DNA of 64,000 nt. Source: Alloalcanivorax xiamenensis. Its GTDB lineage: Bacteria > Pseudomonadota > Gammaproteobacteria > Pseudomonadales > Alcanivoracaceae. The translations under genes were made by a program, and so were the position numbers. The stretch lies in the NCBI RefSeq assembly GCF_009846745.1, contig NZ_AQPF01000002.1, forward strand, positions 186,001 through 250,000, in the 5' to 3' direction. Position 1 is the stretch's first letter. Every line of letters begins with the position of its first letter. Below the pieces are notes generated by a model. It was not told the DNA's origin and searched no databases. It saw only the letters and a program-made list of their open reading frames with translations. This document shows positions 52,910 through 61,763 of this stretch, in pieces.

Positions 52910-55900
52910 TCAGCGGCGGCGCCACTCCAGGCAGAATCCAAGACCGATCAGCAGCAGCGCGCCCCCCAGAAACAGCATGGTGGCCGGCTGGCCGACGGTA
53001 TTGGCCGACACCGCGGGACGCGCCACGGTTTCCATGACACGACCTGTCACCTCGGCCGGGGCGCCGCCACTCCGCCCCGGCGACGCGGCCGTCAACGCGG
53101 GAGCTGTGCCAGTGGCCATCCGCACTGCCTGACGGTAACGGCGTGCCAGCGCCTTGCCACCCGGTGCCTGTTCCAATGCCACCTCAATGGAGCGGGTCAG
53201 CGTCTCGTTGCGGCAAAGGTTGGCGTTACAGGCGCTACCATGGGCCAGGGCACTCTCCACCAACCTCGTGGCCACCTGGCGCTTATCCGCGTCGCTGGCG
53301 TCCCATTGGCCACGCTCCGCGGCTCCAAGCAGATTGGCCAACAACCCCTGCTCCGCGTAGGGGTTATGACGATCCAGGAAATCGCGCATATCCAGGCCGT
53401 ATTCGTCATCCACGTAGACCGCCTTCACCTTGGCCCAGTCAGCGCTGCCCACCACTTGGTCGGTGGTGCTATTCCAAAGATCAAGCTGATCGGTGAGAAA
53501 CATGAATGCGCGCGCGCCGTCGTAGCCGTGATCCTGCATCCGCTGAATCCAACGCGGATTGAAATAACGGGTGAAGAGTTCCTCCTGGACCGCCTTGGCC
53601 GCGCTTTGCAGAGATCCGCCGCCAGCTCTTTCCGGGCGGCTTACATAAAGTTCCGCGCCCTGGCCTCCGGCGGCGCGGGCGGCCATATCCAAACCACCCA
53701 GAAAAGCAGCCGACATGGGGTGATCAAGCATGCCATTGACGTCGCTGGAGCGTGGTAAGACTGCGCCCTGCAGATCCTTCACAGTGTCCGAGAACAGCGC
53801 CGGCATGGCATCGCCGTCCCGGCCGCCACCATACACATGCCCCATGCGATCACGATACAGCGCCGCCATGTCCGCCTGGCCACCACGGTGGTCTCCGGAA
53901 CGGGCCAGGAACTGGATGTTCGGCGAGTATGCCCCCGGCGCCGCGGAAAACACCCGGGCCGTGGATAAGGCATCCGCCTCGGAGGCGGATGCGCCAGAGG
54001 CTTTGAGCCGCTCTGCTCTTTGGCGACTGGAGGCGGCCACGGGATTATCGTCCTCCGGCGCGGCGGCGGCCAAACGTACTGCCCGGTCGATCAGATCCAT
54101 AAGTCCGGCATAATGATCCCGGTAGGTACCGCTGGCGGTGACCGTGACGTCCACGCGAGGGCGTCCCAATTGTTCCCGGGAAAGGCGCCGAAGACCCGAG
54201 ACACGGCCCTGGCTGTCCCGCTCGACGTGTACGCCCAGCAGAGCCAGGATGTGCGCTTCATTGACCCCCTGGTTGCGGGTTGTTTCGCTGGAAAACAACA
54301 CGAAGGCGAGATGTTTCGGAGGTTGGCCCTGGTGCTTTTCCTGAAAGGTGGCCACCGTGTCCTCGGCCAGTTGCCAGCCAGTGGCTTCCGCCTCCGGTGT
54401 TGGCATGATCGCCGGGTCGAAGGTGTAGAGGTTGCGGCCCACCGGCAGGCTGTCAGCGCGGCGCAACGGTGAAAACATGGGCCCTGGCTCAATCCAGCGC
54501 CCTTCCAGGGCATCCAGGATGGCGCTGACCTCCCGGGGCGCTCCGCGCAAACCGTCAGCGTAGTCCCGGGCCTGTTGTACCGTTTGCCGCCGGGTATCGG
54601 ACAGGGGCCCGTCGTTGGCGGCGATCAGTGCCTTTTCGTTGGCCCCGTTCAGGGCGGCATCAAGCAGGGCCGGGGGCAGGAGCTCCTGGCCATTGCCTGT
54701 GAGCATGGCCGTGACCATGCCAGCCAGGGCGTCTCCGGTGGGTGCCCGACCGAGTACCCGAGTGCCGTAAGGCATACTCTGCTGTTCCAGATTGGCAATA
54801 TGGCCAACCACCTCTTCGCGCAGGCGCTCGAAGGGCACGTTGCTGGCGTCCCAGGACAATGCTCGATCCAGGCCCAGGGCCGCGACCTCGTCGCGAATTG
54901 CCCGGCGTGCCCCGCTGCGAAGCTGATCATGGCCGACCAGATCATCGTAGCGTTGTAACAGCGTCTTCAAGGTTGTCAGAGTGGTCAATTCGCCGGTGGG
55001 CACCACCAGGTTGTACCAGCCGGGAGTGAGCGCCAGCGCTTTTCGCTTATTGGCCAGACCGCCGGCTCCTCCCAGGCGTTCCGGGTGGATGTGGGGAGTG
55101 GCCCCCAGCAGCTGGCCAATGGCATCGTCCACCAGCGGGCCCTCGCTTTTGCCGGGTTGCAGGACGATGTTGCTGAACAGGCTGACCCAGGCGTCCGCCT
55201 TGAAGTCGTTCCGCAGCCAGAGGAAGAAGGCGGCGTATTGATGATGAGGCGGCAGGGCGTCCGGCGACTTCAGCGCTGCGTCGTTCTCCAGGTAACCCCA
55301 GGCAGGATGCGCGGCGATCAGAATGTTACCGAAGCGCAACGCCGGTAGCAGCAAGACACGTTCGTCGCCGTCGCCGGCCACCATGACGTTCCCCGGAGGC
55401 GCGCCCCAGACTGACCCCATGCGCTCTCGTAGCCGGGCGGGCAGCGCCCCGAACCATTCCTGGTAACGCGCCAGAGGCACACGAATGGCGTCTGTCCTTG
55501 CCGCACGTTGTTGGATCGACGCCGGAGCCCAACCACCGATATTGGACGCTTCGTCCACCAGTTGGCGGCTCAGTTGGTCCCGGGACGGCAAGGGGGCGTC
55601 GCCCAGATCATAGCCGCGTGCCTTCATCGCCTTGAGCACCTCAATCAGAGTGCCGGGCACGTCCAGAAAATCGTCGGGATCGGCACCCAGATCCGCCTTA
55701 CCGCCGCTTTCGCTCCAGAAGGTGAACACCACTTTCTTTTCGGCGTTGGCCCGGCGGTGCAGATGCGCCCAGGCCACCGCCCGGGCGGCACGCCAACGGG
55801 TTTGTTCTACCATGGGGAGAACGTCGCGCCGACCGAACCCGCGCTCCCCGGCAGCGGATACCGCCAGCGGTTCGAATATGCCCGCCCGTTCCCCCCGGGC

Positions 55901-56845
55901 GATGTCTCCCGAGTTACGTGGCGCCAGACCATGAGCTGATTGCCGGTACGCTTCGCCACTCTGGTGACGAATATGCAACGCGGAAAGCACGGGAACACCC
56001 AGGGCCCGGGCCCGTTCAATGCCCTGATTCAGGTCGTCACGATCAAGAACGGTGCCCTGAAAGATTACTGCGTCCACCCTGGGAATACCCTGATCGTCCA
56101 GCAAAAGATCGAGGCGGGCGTCACCAGTGCCAGCCAGCGCCACCGGTTCGCCACCTTCCACCCGGACGGCTTCGATCAGGGCGTCCACACCGGCCAGGTC
56201 TTCCTGCAGATAGTGGTTGCGATGGAACAGGATGCCGATGCGCGGTGTAGCCTCGTCCACCTCGGCGCCCGCGCGCTGGTAGCTCCGCCAGTCGGCGAAC
56301 AGATCGGGCTCCCCCGGCCGGTAAAAGCCCTGCTCCGGATAGGAACGGGGCGCCGGTACCGGCGCCCCGTCGTTACCACCGGCCAACACCGCGAGATAAG
56401 CGATCAGTCCCCGGTAATTGACCTGCGACGGCATGCGCCAGTAACCGGTCAGATCCGGATGTTGATGGACATCCACATTGCCATTCAGGTCAGCGCCCGG
56501 CGAGACCACCACCAATCGGGTATGCTCGCCGGCCCTCCGGAGCAATCGGGCATGAGTACGGGCATTATCCGAGTCGCCATCCACGAATAGCAGATCCAAC
56601 CCGGCCAGTTCCGCCTCTATACCGGCCTGATCCAAAGAATGACCACCATCCCCCGAGGCGTAAACGATGACCGTGGCACGATCATCCAGCCCCTGGGCGG
56701 CGCGTAGAATTTCGCCAGCCCCGGTACTTTCTCCACCGTCGTACACCAGGCCGATACGTGGCGTATCGGCCCATGCCGTTACCGTAACAAGCAGGCTGCC
56801 CAGCACCATCAACAGCGATACCGGAGTCCGTTGCCATGTCATCAT
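52910..56845 (-). CDS. Exported, membrane-anchored CobN-like protein
   Basis: A 1311-residue relative of the cobaltochelatase large subunit CobN. Unlike cytoplasmic CobN it has an N-terminal signal peptide (LLMVLGSLLVTVTAWADTP) and a C-terminal membrane helix (MLFLGGALLLIGLGFCLEW) followed by Arg residues. CobN landmarks include VVFTFWSESGGKADLGADP at 372-390 and the GNILIAAHPAWGYLE and LPPHHQYAAFFLWLRNDF region at 506-548. The CobN signature G-K/T-H-G-x-L-E-W-L-P-G-K is replaced near 554-566 by SLFSNIVLQPGK, so the central His is lost. It starts at the stop of the DUF2149 gene (TGATG). Similar gene sets (PA1922-PA1925 in P. aeruginosa) respond to zinc limitation. Confidence 0.85.
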   Translation of the reverse strand: MMTWQRTPVSLLMVLGSLLVTVTAWADTPRIGLVYDGGESTGAGEILRAAQGLDDRATVIVYASGDGGHSLDQAGIEAELAGLDLLFVDGDSDNARTHARLLRRAGEHTRLVVVSPGADLNGNVDVHQHPDLTGYWRMPSQVNYRGLIAYLAVLAGGNDGAPVPAPRSYPEQGFYRPGEPDLFADWRSYQRAGAEVDEATPRIGILFHRNHYLQEDLAGVDALIEAVRVEGGEPVALAGTGDARLDLLLDDQGIPRVDAVIFQGTVLDRDDLNQGIERARALGVPVLSALHIRHQSGEAYRQSAHGLAPRNSGDIARGERAGIFEPLAVSAAGERGFGRRDVLPMVEQTRWRAARAVAWAHLHRRANAEKKVVFTFWSESGGKADLGADPDDFLDVPGTLIEVLKAMKARGYDLGDAPLPSRDQLSRQLVDEASNIGGWAPASIQQRAARTDAIRVPLARYQEWFGALPARLRERMGSVWGAPPGNVMVAGDGDERVLLLPALRFGNILIAAHPAWGYLENDAALKSPDALPPHHQYAAFFLWLRNDFKADAWVSLFSNIVLQPGKSEGPLVDDAIGQLLGATPHIHPERLGGAGGLANKRKALALTPGWYNLVVPTGELTTLTTLKTLLQRYDDLVGHDQLRSGARRAIRDEVAALGLDRALSWDASNVPFERLREEVVGHIANLEQQSMPYGTRVLGRAPTGDALAGMVTAMLTGNGQELLPPALLDAALNGANEKALIAANDGPLSDTRRQTVQQARDYADGLRGAPREVSAILDALEGRWIEPGPMFSPLRRADSLPVGRNLYTFDPAIMPTPEAEATGWQLAEDTVATFQEKHQGQPPKHLAFVLFSSETTRNQGVNEAHILALLGVHVERDSQGRVSGLRRLSREQLGRPRVDVTVTASGTYRDHYAGLMDLIDRAVRLAAAAPEDDNPVAASSRQRAERLKASGASASEADALSTARVFSAAPGAYSPNIQFLARSGDHRGGQADMAALYRDRMGHVYGGGRDGDAMPALFSDTVKDLQGAVLPRSSDVNGMLDHPMSAAFLGGLDMAARAAGGQGAELYVSRPERAGGGSLQSAAKAVQEELFTRYFNPRWIQRMQDHGYDGARAFMFLTDQLDLWNSTTDQVVGSADWAKVKAVYVDDEYGLDMRDFLDRHNPYAEQGLLANLLGAAERGQWDASDADKRQVATRLVESALAHGSACNANLCRNETLTRSIEVALEQAPGGKALARRYRQAVRMATGTAPALTAASPGRSGGAPAEVTGRVMETVARPAVSANTVGQPATMLFLGGALLLIGLGFCLEWRRR

Positions 56846-57204
56846 CAGGGAGACACCCCATCTTCCGGCACATAGACCACCTGCCCGTCAGGCAACCGGT
56901 ACGCGGTGCCCAATCGTGTGCCAGCACCACTCAACTCCCGGTCGGAGACTTTCTGTACCTTGATGCTTTCCCGGTCCTTGGTAATCAGAGTGGTTTCACC
57001 GTCCCGGTTCTGGGTCATCACCGTCATCTGGCTGTCCGGGTCGATAAAATCCTGCAGTGAAAACAGAGAGAACAGCGCCAGAATCAAGGCCACAATGAAA
57101 GCCAGACTGACATCGAAAAGATTCGCGATACCGGCGAGAGGGTCATCATCCAAGCTGCTCTCAGCGAACAGGCGATGGCGCCGCAGCAACCGATGTTCAC
57201 TCAT
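56845..57204 (-). CDS. DUF2149 family single-helix membrane protein
   Basis: A 119-residue protein. After a basic N terminus (MSEHRLLRRHRLFAE) and SSLDDDPLAGIANLFDVSLA comes one membrane helix (FIVALILALFSLFSL), then a periplasmic domain (TVMTQNRDGETTLITKD ... LGTAYRLPDGQVVYVPED). The shape and position are those of an ExbD-like partner: short cytoplasmic tail, one helix with acidic residue nearby, periplasmic domain. It overlaps the end of the ExbB-like gene by eight bases and touches the CobN-like gene. It matches DUF2149 proteins found in the same gene sets. Confidence 0.82.
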   Translation of the reverse strand: MSEHRLLRRHRLFAESSLDDDPLAGIANLFDVSLAFIVALILALFSLFSLQDFIDPDSQMTVMTQNRDGETTLITKDRESIKVQKVSDRELSGAGTRLGTAYRLPDGQVVYVPEDGVSP

Positions 57205-57751
57205 GGGACCCCTCATTATCGCGAGCCAGCAGACGTTCGGCGTACAAAGCCAACTCGGCGCCATCGCGACGAGCCCAGCGTTCCTGCGTGGTCGCCAACA
57301 GATAGGCCACCACACTGATCGCCAGCCCCAGCACAGTGGCCGCGAACGCGGTGACCATATTGCCCGCCAGCGCCGGCATCTGGCCTTCCGCCAACCCCTG
57401 CAGTGCATGGGCCATGGGAATCAATGTACCCATCAGTCCCAGGGCAGGACCGATGCGCACCAACAGCCGCAGCCGTGACACGGAACGCCAGGCACGTTGC
57501 TCGGTGTCCATCAGGATATGTTCCAGACGCAGGGACAGTGGGTCATCCGTGCTCCCTTGCCGGGCCTGATCAAGACGCTCAATGGCACTTGCCGGGCGCG
57601 GTTGTCGACGGCGAACCAAGGCCAGGCGCAGAGTGCCGCCCAGCGCGACCAGGGTGACCGCCGCGGCGAGCAGCAACCCGATCATCACCGGCCAGGCCAG
57701 CAGGTCGGCGATGCCGTGTAGGATCAGTCGAAGGCCGTTCAGGCTCGTCAT
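57197..57751 (-). CDS. MotA/TolQ/ExbB proton-channel family protein
   Basis: A 184-residue protein with three hydrophobic helices. The hallmark region LRLLVRIGPALGLMGTLIPM and NMVTAFAATVLGLAISVVAY is the ExbB/TolQ channel core (helices 2 and 3). With the DUF2149 partner it would use proton motive force, either to power the TonB-dependent receptor in this operon or to drive the CobN-like protein. No tonB gene is seen here. GGAGAG precedes the ATG; the receptor gene ends 12 bases upstream. Confidence 0.87.
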   Translation of the reverse strand: MTSLNGLRLILHGIADLLAWPVMIGLLLAAAVTLVALGGTLRLALVRRRQPRPASAIERLDQARQGSTDDPLSLRLEHILMDTEQRAWRSVSRLRLLVRIGPALGLMGTLIPMAHALQGLAEGQMPALAGNMVTAFAATVLGLAISVVAYLLATTQERWARRDGAELALYAERLLARDNEGSHE

Positions 57752-57763
57752 GGCAGGGCTCTC

Positions 57764-59845
57764 CTAGAAGTCATAGCGGTAGTTGGCCAGGACCAGGCGC
57801 CCGGGACCGGGATAGTCGCCTTTCTCGTAGTAATAACGATTGAACAGATTCTCCACTTGCACGCCGACGGTATGGTGCGGCGTGATATACCAGCGCAGAT
57901 CGGCGTCGACCAGGGTGGTGCTGTCGAACTCGAACAACCGGTCCTGCCTGTCGGAGAAATAGCGGCCGCTGCTGTAGTCACTATCGAGCATGCCATCCAC
58001 ATGGCGGGCGGCGAGGCGCGCACCAAAGCGGCTGCCTTCATAGTCGAGCGCCGCGTTGATCTTAAAGCGCGCCACATTGCGCAAAGGTTCCCGACCATCC
58101 GGGAGGTCCTGTTCACGTTCCATGTAATAGGTACTGGTGGTAGTAAAACGCAAGCTTCCCGGCAGCCGTGGCAGCCAGTAGTCCAGATCAATACCCAGCG
58201 TCGCCTCGAAACCTTCCGCCCGGGCCCGGCTGGCATTGACGTAAGTGGTCTCACGGAGGTCATCGGTGCTGGTCAGAATCACCGTCTCGATCTTGTCTTT
58301 TACTCGGGTCAGGAACCAGGTCAGGTCGGCATCCCAGGCTTCAGCCTGGTATCCCACGCCAAAGTCGTAAGTGGTGCTGGTTTCCGGATCCAGATCCGGA
58401 TTACCGTAGGCGATCTGCAGCCGCTGTCCGACGATTTCCTCGGTACGGCCCGAAGTCTCGCGGGTGAGCGGGGCCACGAAGCCGCGCCCGGCGCTGGCAT
58501 GCAGGCGCCAGCGCCGTTCCTGTTCGGGGAAGAACACCACACCAACGCGTGGATTGAAGGTATCAAAGCGAGAACTGCCCGGAATCAAATCCTCCCGATG
58601 AGGCGTGGATCTGGCTTTGTTCTCGATCTCGTCGTAGCGCGCGCCCAGATTGACGATAAGCCGGTCATCCAGCCATTTGCTGGTAAGTTCGGAGTAAACC
58701 CCCAGCGTTTCACGTTCATCGTCCGGAGAGTAGGGCCCTTGACGCTGACCCTCGGTGTCGTAGCGACGGCTGGTATTGCTGACTTCCTCGTAATCGAGGC
58801 CATAAACCCACAACCAACGCTCATTGAGGCTCCAGGCATCACGCAGTTGCAAACCGTGGAAACGAGTATCCCGGTTACTGTCGTTATAAAGCAATTGGCC
58901 CTCCGCGGCTTTATGGCTGTCGTAGGCCTCGCGGGTGGTATAGGCCCGGGCCAGAGGCTGATGATTCCCCATTGTTCCAGTCAGCGAGAGATCCAGTCCG
59001 AAGGCATCGACATCGGAGAGCCCCTGGTTCAACTGGCCATCGGACTCGGCCCCGGGAGACTCAACGTCGTTGCCGCGCAACACCTGACCGCGCGCGTCCA
59101 CACGCCACTCCGGTGACAGCCGATAACCAAAGCGGGCATAACCGGAGCGTGTCTCGAACCCGGTAAAGGGGCGCCGCACGCCACCGCCCTGGCGGAAGCC
59201 ATCCTCGAAGCGACGGGACTGACGGCCCAGATCGTAGTCATCAAACTGGCTACGCTCATCAAAAGCGACATCGAAATCCAGATTAGGCGTCAAACTACCG
59301 CCGGCATGGGCATCCGCACGCAAGGTATCGTAGCTACCGGCGGCGATGCCGAACCCTCCGGAAACCGAGCCGCGGGAATCCCGGGTAATGAAATTGATCA
59401 CCCCGCCCATGGCGGAGGAACCGTATACCGCCGAGGCGGAACCCTTCAGCACCTCCACCCGTTCAACCCCCGCCATGGGCAGATTACCGAGGCTGGTGAT
59501 CCCAGCGGGACGGCCGTCAATCAGTATCAACACCCGCTGGTTGGTGCCGGAAAACTCCGGGCGGAAACCACGCAGGCCCACCCCGGAGCGGCCGCCGGGA
59601 TACTGAATCACATCCACGGAGGTGCTTTTTTTAAGGAAATCGGTGGCAAACATCGCTGGCGTTTGTGTGAGTTCCTCCAGGTCAATGACCTCGACATTGG
59701 CGGCGACTTCCCGCCGCTCCGTGGCAATTCGATTGGGGGTGACCACCACCGTATCCAGGTCGGCGGCGGAAGAAGCGTCGGCATTGGCTACGACGGGGGC
59801 AAGGCAGGACGCGGTAACGACCAGGAGAACAGGAGCTTTAATCAT
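57764..59845 (-). CDS. TonB-dependent outer-membrane receptor
   Basis: A 693-residue receptor. A signal peptide (MIKAPVLLVVTASCLAPVVA then NA) is followed by a TonB-box-like segment (DLDTVVVTPNR), the plug domain (ANVEVIDLEELTQTPAM ... GVGLRGFRPEFSGTNQRVLI; VERVEVLKGSASAVYGSSAM) and a 22-strand barrel ending in ...RLVLANYRYDF, with a C-terminal Phe for BAM recognition. It groups with CirA/BtuB-like receptors. Transcription likely starts in 59846-60069, where a Zur-like site lies 109 bases upstream. A cobalamin riboswitch is not visible, so zinc or a metallophore is a better guess than vitamin B12. Confidence 0.9.
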   Translation of the reverse strand: MIKAPVLLVVTASCLAPVVANADASSAADLDTVVVTPNRIATERREVAANVEVIDLEELTQTPAMFATDFLKKSTSVDVIQYPGGRSGVGLRGFRPEFSGTNQRVLILIDGRPAGITSLGNLPMAGVERVEVLKGSASAVYGSSAMGGVINFITRDSRGSVSGGFGIAAGSYDTLRADAHAGGSLTPNLDFDVAFDERSQFDDYDLGRQSRRFEDGFRQGGGVRRPFTGFETRSGYARFGYRLSPEWRVDARGQVLRGNDVESPGAESDGQLNQGLSDVDAFGLDLSLTGTMGNHQPLARAYTTREAYDSHKAAEGQLLYNDSNRDTRFHGLQLRDAWSLNERWLWVYGLDYEEVSNTSRRYDTEGQRQGPYSPDDERETLGVYSELTSKWLDDRLIVNLGARYDEIENKARSTPHREDLIPGSSRFDTFNPRVGVVFFPEQERRWRLHASAGRGFVAPLTRETSGRTEEIVGQRLQIAYGNPDLDPETSTTYDFGVGYQAEAWDADLTWFLTRVKDKIETVILTSTDDLRETTYVNASRARAEGFEATLGIDLDYWLPRLPGSLRFTTTSTYYMEREQDLPDGREPLRNVARFKINAALDYEGSRFGARLAARHVDGMLDSDYSSGRYFSDRQDRLFEFDSTTLVDADLRWYITPHHTVGVQVENLFNRYYYEKGDYPGPGRLVLANYRYDF

Positions 59846-60069
59846 TGATGTCCCATGTGTAGCGCAAACGAAAATCTGGAACGGGCAATCATCAATGTCC
59901 TTACCGATACCCCGCGCCCGAAATCGACGATCCATGATCGGCCCTGAATGCTACATTATATCATAACATTAACAAAATAATTCTCTGGCGACCGCGTAAC
60001 GGAAAGCCTCATGATCAATCGTGGCTTTTAAAGAATGCGTTGAGGAGTGATTTCGTGACCGCCAGGACA
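59846..60069. other. Promoter region between the receptor operon and pchA end
   Basis: About 220 bases, AT-rich between 59950 and 59990. Holds the Zur-like site and presumably the operon promoter. No cobalamin riboswitch boxes and no clear terminator for the pch genes are visible. Confidence 0.5.
59954..59968 (-). promoter_or_regulatory. Zur-like binding site upstream of the receptor operon
   Basis: On the minus strand the site reads TGTTATGATATAATG. It fits TGTTATA-N-TATAACA at 11 of 14 defined positions and lies in an AT-rich patch 109 bases upstream of the receptor start. Zur represses zinc-uptake genes when zinc is plentiful. Confidence 0.55.
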
Positions 60070-61461
60070 TCAGGTTCTATCGCTAACAAGCGCTCTGCAC
60101 ATGCAAGACAACTTAAGGCTGGTCTCTCCGTATTCATGTTCAGGCTCCGAATCCCCCACCAAACCACACCCCGCAAACAGGTGGCACTCCTTGCCGCTGA
60201 TCAAGGCGGACCGTAGCGCTACCACGAAGTCGCCATTACCTGCGCCGTCAATCCATCCCAGGGGACCTGCATACCAGCCACGATCGAAGCGTTCGTGGAC
60301 GCGGATGCAAGCCAGAGCCTCGTGCCGCGGATAGCCCGCCACGGCGGGGGTGGGTTGCATGGCCTGCACCAAGTCAAGAACACCGGATCCCGCGGCGATG
60401 CGACCTTCGATGCGGGTACTCAAATGCTGCATCAGCGGCAGGCGATGCAACACCGGTTCCGGGGAGATCGTGAGCTCATCAAGCAGCGGACGCAGCGCAT
60501 CACGGATAGCCTGAACCACCAGCTCGTGCTCGTGCTGGTCCTTGTCCGAGGCCAGCAGTTGCTCGCCAAGACGTTGGTCGTCCTCAGCATTGTCACCACG
60601 CCGTATGGTGCCCGCCAGAGCATGTGTCTCCACCCTGCCGTGATGTACGCGGACCAAACGCTCCGGCGTCGCCCCGAGAAAACAGAGGCCACCACGATGA
60701 ACGGCAAAGAGATGAGAGCACGGGTCGGCGTCACGCAAACGGCACAGCACGGCAGCCGCGGACAACGGCGCCGAGTAGGTCTGGTGCAGGTGCCGCGCCA
60801 GCACCACCTTGCTCAACCGGCCCGCCCGGATCGCGTCAATCAGAGCTTCTGCCTTCGCCTGCCATTGCCGAGCGCCGATCCCCTGCTCCCGCACCAAAGT
60901 CGAAGCCGGCGGAGACGACAACACCGCCTGTTCACTGGAAAGCAGCGTCTCGATATCACGTCGATAGCGATGACTTTCGGTCACCGGGTCGTCGTCCTGT
61001 CGCACCAGCTTATGGCAGATCAAATAACTTCCCCGCGCCGTGCACTCCAGCAGCAGACGCGGCACCGTCAGACAGGCAGCGGGAAAGCATTGCCACGGCC
61101 ACTGTTGATTCGCTGTCCGATCAAAACGAAGCCCGCCAATGGCGCGCGCTACCTCCGCGCCCTCCACTACAGCGTCATCATTGAGCCGCCGCCAACGGTG
61201 TTGCAGACCAGTCAGACCGGAATCCGGGTCGGGCACGCACTCCAATGCCTGACCGATCCCCAGCAGCACCCGTTGCGGCTCCCGGGTTTCCCAGTACAGA
61301 CAGTCCACCCCCGCGGCGTCCAACCGTTGGTATAACGCCATCGGGTCCGCGCCGGACCAGGGAAGGCTCACAACCGCCAATACCGGCTGGCCGGATTGCC
61401 GGGCCTGTTTCCGTGCCTTGGCGAACACGGATTCCAAATCGCCCATCCGCGTCATCTTCAT
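60070..61461 (-). CDS. pchA: Isochorismate synthase (PchA-like)
   Basis: Converts chorismate to isochorismate, the first step of salicylate synthesis. The 463-residue cytoplasmic enzyme carries the chorismate-binding domain in its C-terminal half: SKVVLARHLHQTY, the THALAGTIRRGDNAEDD segment with the general-acid region, LMQHLSTRIEGRI, PTPAVAGYPRHEALACI and the C-terminal FAGCGLVGDSEPEHEYGET metal/acid site. Length is close to P. aeruginosa PchA (476). Its start overlaps the pchB stop (ATGA), giving the order pchD-C-B-A. Confidence 0.93.
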   Translation of the reverse strand: MKMTRMGDLESVFAKARKQARQSGQPVLAVVSLPWSGADPMALYQRLDAAGVDCLYWETREPQRVLLGIGQALECVPDPDSGLTGLQHRWRRLNDDAVVEGAEVARAIGGLRFDRTANQQWPWQCFPAACLTVPRLLLECTARGSYLICHKLVRQDDDPVTESHRYRRDIETLLSSEQAVLSSPPASTLVREQGIGARQWQAKAEALIDAIRAGRLSKVVLARHLHQTYSAPLSAAAVLCRLRDADPCSHLFAVHRGGLCFLGATPERLVRVHHGRVETHALAGTIRRGDNAEDDQRLGEQLLASDKDQHEHELVVQAIRDALRPLLDELTISPEPVLHRLPLMQHLSTRIEGRIAAGSGVLDLVQAMQPTPAVAGYPRHEALACIRVHERFDRGWYAGPLGWIDGAGNGDFVVALRSALISGKECHLFAGCGLVGDSEPEHEYGETSLKLSCMCRALVSDRT

Positions 61462-61763
61462 CGCTGCCCCCTCTGCTCACGCCAATATTCCACCTGGCGG
61501 GCGATAAACCAGGGAATGATCTGCTCAAAGAGGGATTCGACGAAGTCGCTGTCCAGGTCGTTTTCTCGCGCCCAGAGGCGGCGCTCCACCAGCATCGCCG
61601 CTACCCGGTCCGGCGCCGGGATACTCGCTTCATCCGGTTTGAACCGTGACGCGGCCAACACGTACCCCATCCGCTTGCCCAGGAGCCCCACCAGTTCATG
61701 ATCCAGCGTATCGATCGCCTGGCGGATATCGGCAAGGCCGGTGCACTCGTCAGGATGTAACAT
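61458..61763 (-). CDS. pchB: Isochorismate pyruvate lyase / chorismate mutase
   Basis: Splits isochorismate to salicylate and pyruvate. The 101-residue all-helical AroQ-fold protein is collinear with P. aeruginosa PchB, and the active-site residues Arg14, Arg31, Lys42 and Gln90 are all present at the same positions. It overlaps pchC by 14 bases and pchA by four, so the four genes are tightly coupled. Confidence 0.94.
   Translation of the reverse strand: MLHPDECTGLADIRQAIDTLDHELVGLLGKRMGYVLAASRFKPDEASIPAPDRVAAMLVERRLWARENDLDSDFVESLFEQIIPWFIARQVEYWREQRGQR

Noticed and set aside
59846..60069. Cobalamin riboswitch upstream of the receptor
   Set aside because: No B12-box or conserved core is visible on either strand; the Zur-like site explains the region better.
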